Of a DNA stretch of 64,000 nt, positions 63,090 through 64,000 are shown one piece after another. Where the stretch lies: NCBI GenBank assembly GCA_020054865.1, contig JAIHAR010000001.1, forward strand, positions 107,112 to 171,111, given 5' to 3'. The position numbers and the translations under genes were made by a program. Within the stretch, counting starts at the first letter, position 1. Each line of letters begins with the position of its first letter. Origin of the DNA: Deferribacteraceae bacterium (GTDB lineage Bacteria; Chrysiogenota; Deferribacteres; Deferribacterales; Deferrivibrionaceae). The notes beneath the pieces are model-generated. The model did no database searches. It worked only from the letters and a program-made list of their open reading frames with translations, and was not told where the DNA came from.

Positions 63090-64000
63090 TATTTCAGCAC
63101 CACAAGTACATCAGAAGGGTTGCCATCAGTTTGTGGAGTTTGTTCAACACCATGCTGTTTCCTTGCCTCGTAAGGGACATTGTCTTTTAAGTAATTTGCC
63201 ATTTCAGCCACTGTAATCTTTTTATCTCCATTACCATCAGCATTACCCTGCAAACCTTTTAGAAACCAATATGTAAACATTGAGTGCTCTTTTTCAGGAT
63301 ACCATGTGGACACATGATTTACCAATGAGCTTGTAAAAAGCATCGCCTGCTTTGGCTTTTGATATTCAGATTTTACTTTCAAGGCTCCGGGGCTTATATT
63401 TTAAAATAACATCCCCTTCGCAGAGTCACCCGAAAAACATGCATCAATTACAATCGTAATCTTTTTGGCTCCTATCTTTGCAAGATTATCATAAAATTGC
63501 TGCAATTTATATCCGCTTGTAGAAATATATTGAGGGTCACCATCAACAGGTACAAAGTAAGCATCGTTAGTATTCAAATCAGGTGCCCCATGACCTACAT
63601 AATAAACAAAAACATTTGAAACACCGGGTTTTACATAGTTTTTAAGCTGGCTTCTATTTGATGTATTTGTACCAAAAATTTGGTTAAATTTGGAAAGTGT
63701 CGCATCCTCTACAAAAATAATATTCCCTTCCATGAAACCAAATGTCTTGATCAAATGTTTTTTACAGCAAGTGCATCATTTTTGGCAAAGTCAACTTTAG
63801 GAATATACTTGTAATCAGAATTACCTATTACAACCGCCACATCGTATCTGTCAGCTTTTTGCAGCCCTTCGGGTATATTTTTTCTTTCAATATCTGTTGT
63901 ATAAGATACCCCCTTTTGTCAAGACTTTTTTTCATAGATTTTAATTTTCCTTCATTCATGCTGTTTCACTCAGTAAAGTGTCTTCTTTTAACATACCCTG
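63089..64000 (-). pseudogene. Broken caspase-like (peptidase C14) gene
   Basis: A caspase-family gene in pieces. The p20-like region can be followed: YDVAVVIGNSDYKYIPKVDF near 63830, the His of VYYVGHGAPDLN and the Cys of IVIDACFSGDS, so the His-Cys dyad is recognisable. The frame is interrupted: a frame change near a run of G (about 63912-63919), another at a run of A (about 63756-63767, TGA follows in the first frame) and an in-frame TAA at 63401-63403. After the TAA the frame continues to a DUF4384-coupled end (QTPQTDGNPSDVLVVLK). The upstream part runs to the window edge. Independent lesions point to loss rather than programmed frameshifting. Confidence 0.8.

Noticed and set aside
63756..63767. 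Programmed -1 frameshift at A_AAA_AAC in the caspase-like gene as the main explanation.
   Set aside because: A second frame change in a G-run and an in-frame TAA exist in the same gene, so decay or sequencing error is simpler. Kept as a check item.

Overview
The window is an AT-rich, gene-dense bacterial chromosome segment with short intergenic gaps, many 1-30 bp gene overlaps, and a few TTG starts backed by good Shine-Dalgarno sequences. The envelope genes (RseB, MlaE/MlaD, TonB, EnvC, SPOR and several lipoproteins) point to a diderm. The gene mix (archease, DUF4388, a PgaB-type domain, B. subtilis-type PurF, HspR-linked heat-shock operon, ODP-type diguanylate cyclase) and base composition would fit Deferribacterota (Deferribacter/Flexistipes/Calditerrivibrio relatives). 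That placement is inference; no rRNA or other taxonomic marker is present. I found no tRNA, rRNA, CRISPR array, IS element or prophage.

Layout. 1-2768 (minus): an envelope-stress operon of ECF sigma, zinc-finger anti-sigma, RseB-like sensor and DegP/HtrA protease (cut by the window edge), with a sigma-E-like promoter. 2784-4667: AMP-forming acyl-CoA synthetase. 4834-5278: fossil of a PAS/HATPase/REC hybrid kinase. 5283-10271 (minus): purine operon purS-purQ-purL-purF ending in a thioredoxin-like gene that carries an in-frame UGA and a SECIS-like hairpin, a candidate selenoprotein. 10329-12716 (minus): two tandem FCD-type GntR regulators, a 55-residue small ORF and rlmB. 12794-21961 (plus): two Gate-domain membrane proteins, ileS, lspA, purH-purD-purE, a TsaC-like protein and a YeiH-family transporter. 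21958-24971 (minus): radical SAM/SPASM protein, TtcA-like protein, archease and TonB.

25068-31487 (plus): heat-shock operon hsp20-dnaJ-hspR-clpB with a HAIR-like operator over the promoter, followed by a group 2 sigma factor and a voltage-gated-type K+ channel. 31508-42803 (minus): ABC exporter pair, lipoprotein, DUF445 protein, Ppx/GppA, Na/Pi cotransporter, HemY-type oxidase, stand-alone PgaB-C-terminal-like protein, SPOR protein and argS. 42950-55286 (plus): a long probable operon in which four poorly characterised genes (zinc-ribbon membrane protein, DUF4388 protein, receiver with a histidine-kinase-like H-box, small conserved protein) precede ftsE-ftsX-envC-ctpA-divergent polysaccharide deacetylase, then tsaD, dus and an ODP-GGDEF fusion. 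55273-57910 (minus): glnB-glnA with a possible sigma-54 promoter, then a metallo-beta-lactamase protein. 57988-60909 (minus): MCE lipid-transport operon mlaE, a degenerate ATPase without Walker A, mlaD and a lipoprotein. 61053-64000 (minus): dienelactone-hydrolase-like protein, a 500-bp non-coding stretch, a DUF4384-type protein and a broken caspase-family gene.

The observations most worth following up are the candidate selenoprotein in the purine operon, the MCE system whose ATPase has lost its nucleotide-binding half, the predicted O2/Fe-sensing diguanylate cyclase, and the uncharacterised genes translationally coupled to ftsEX.
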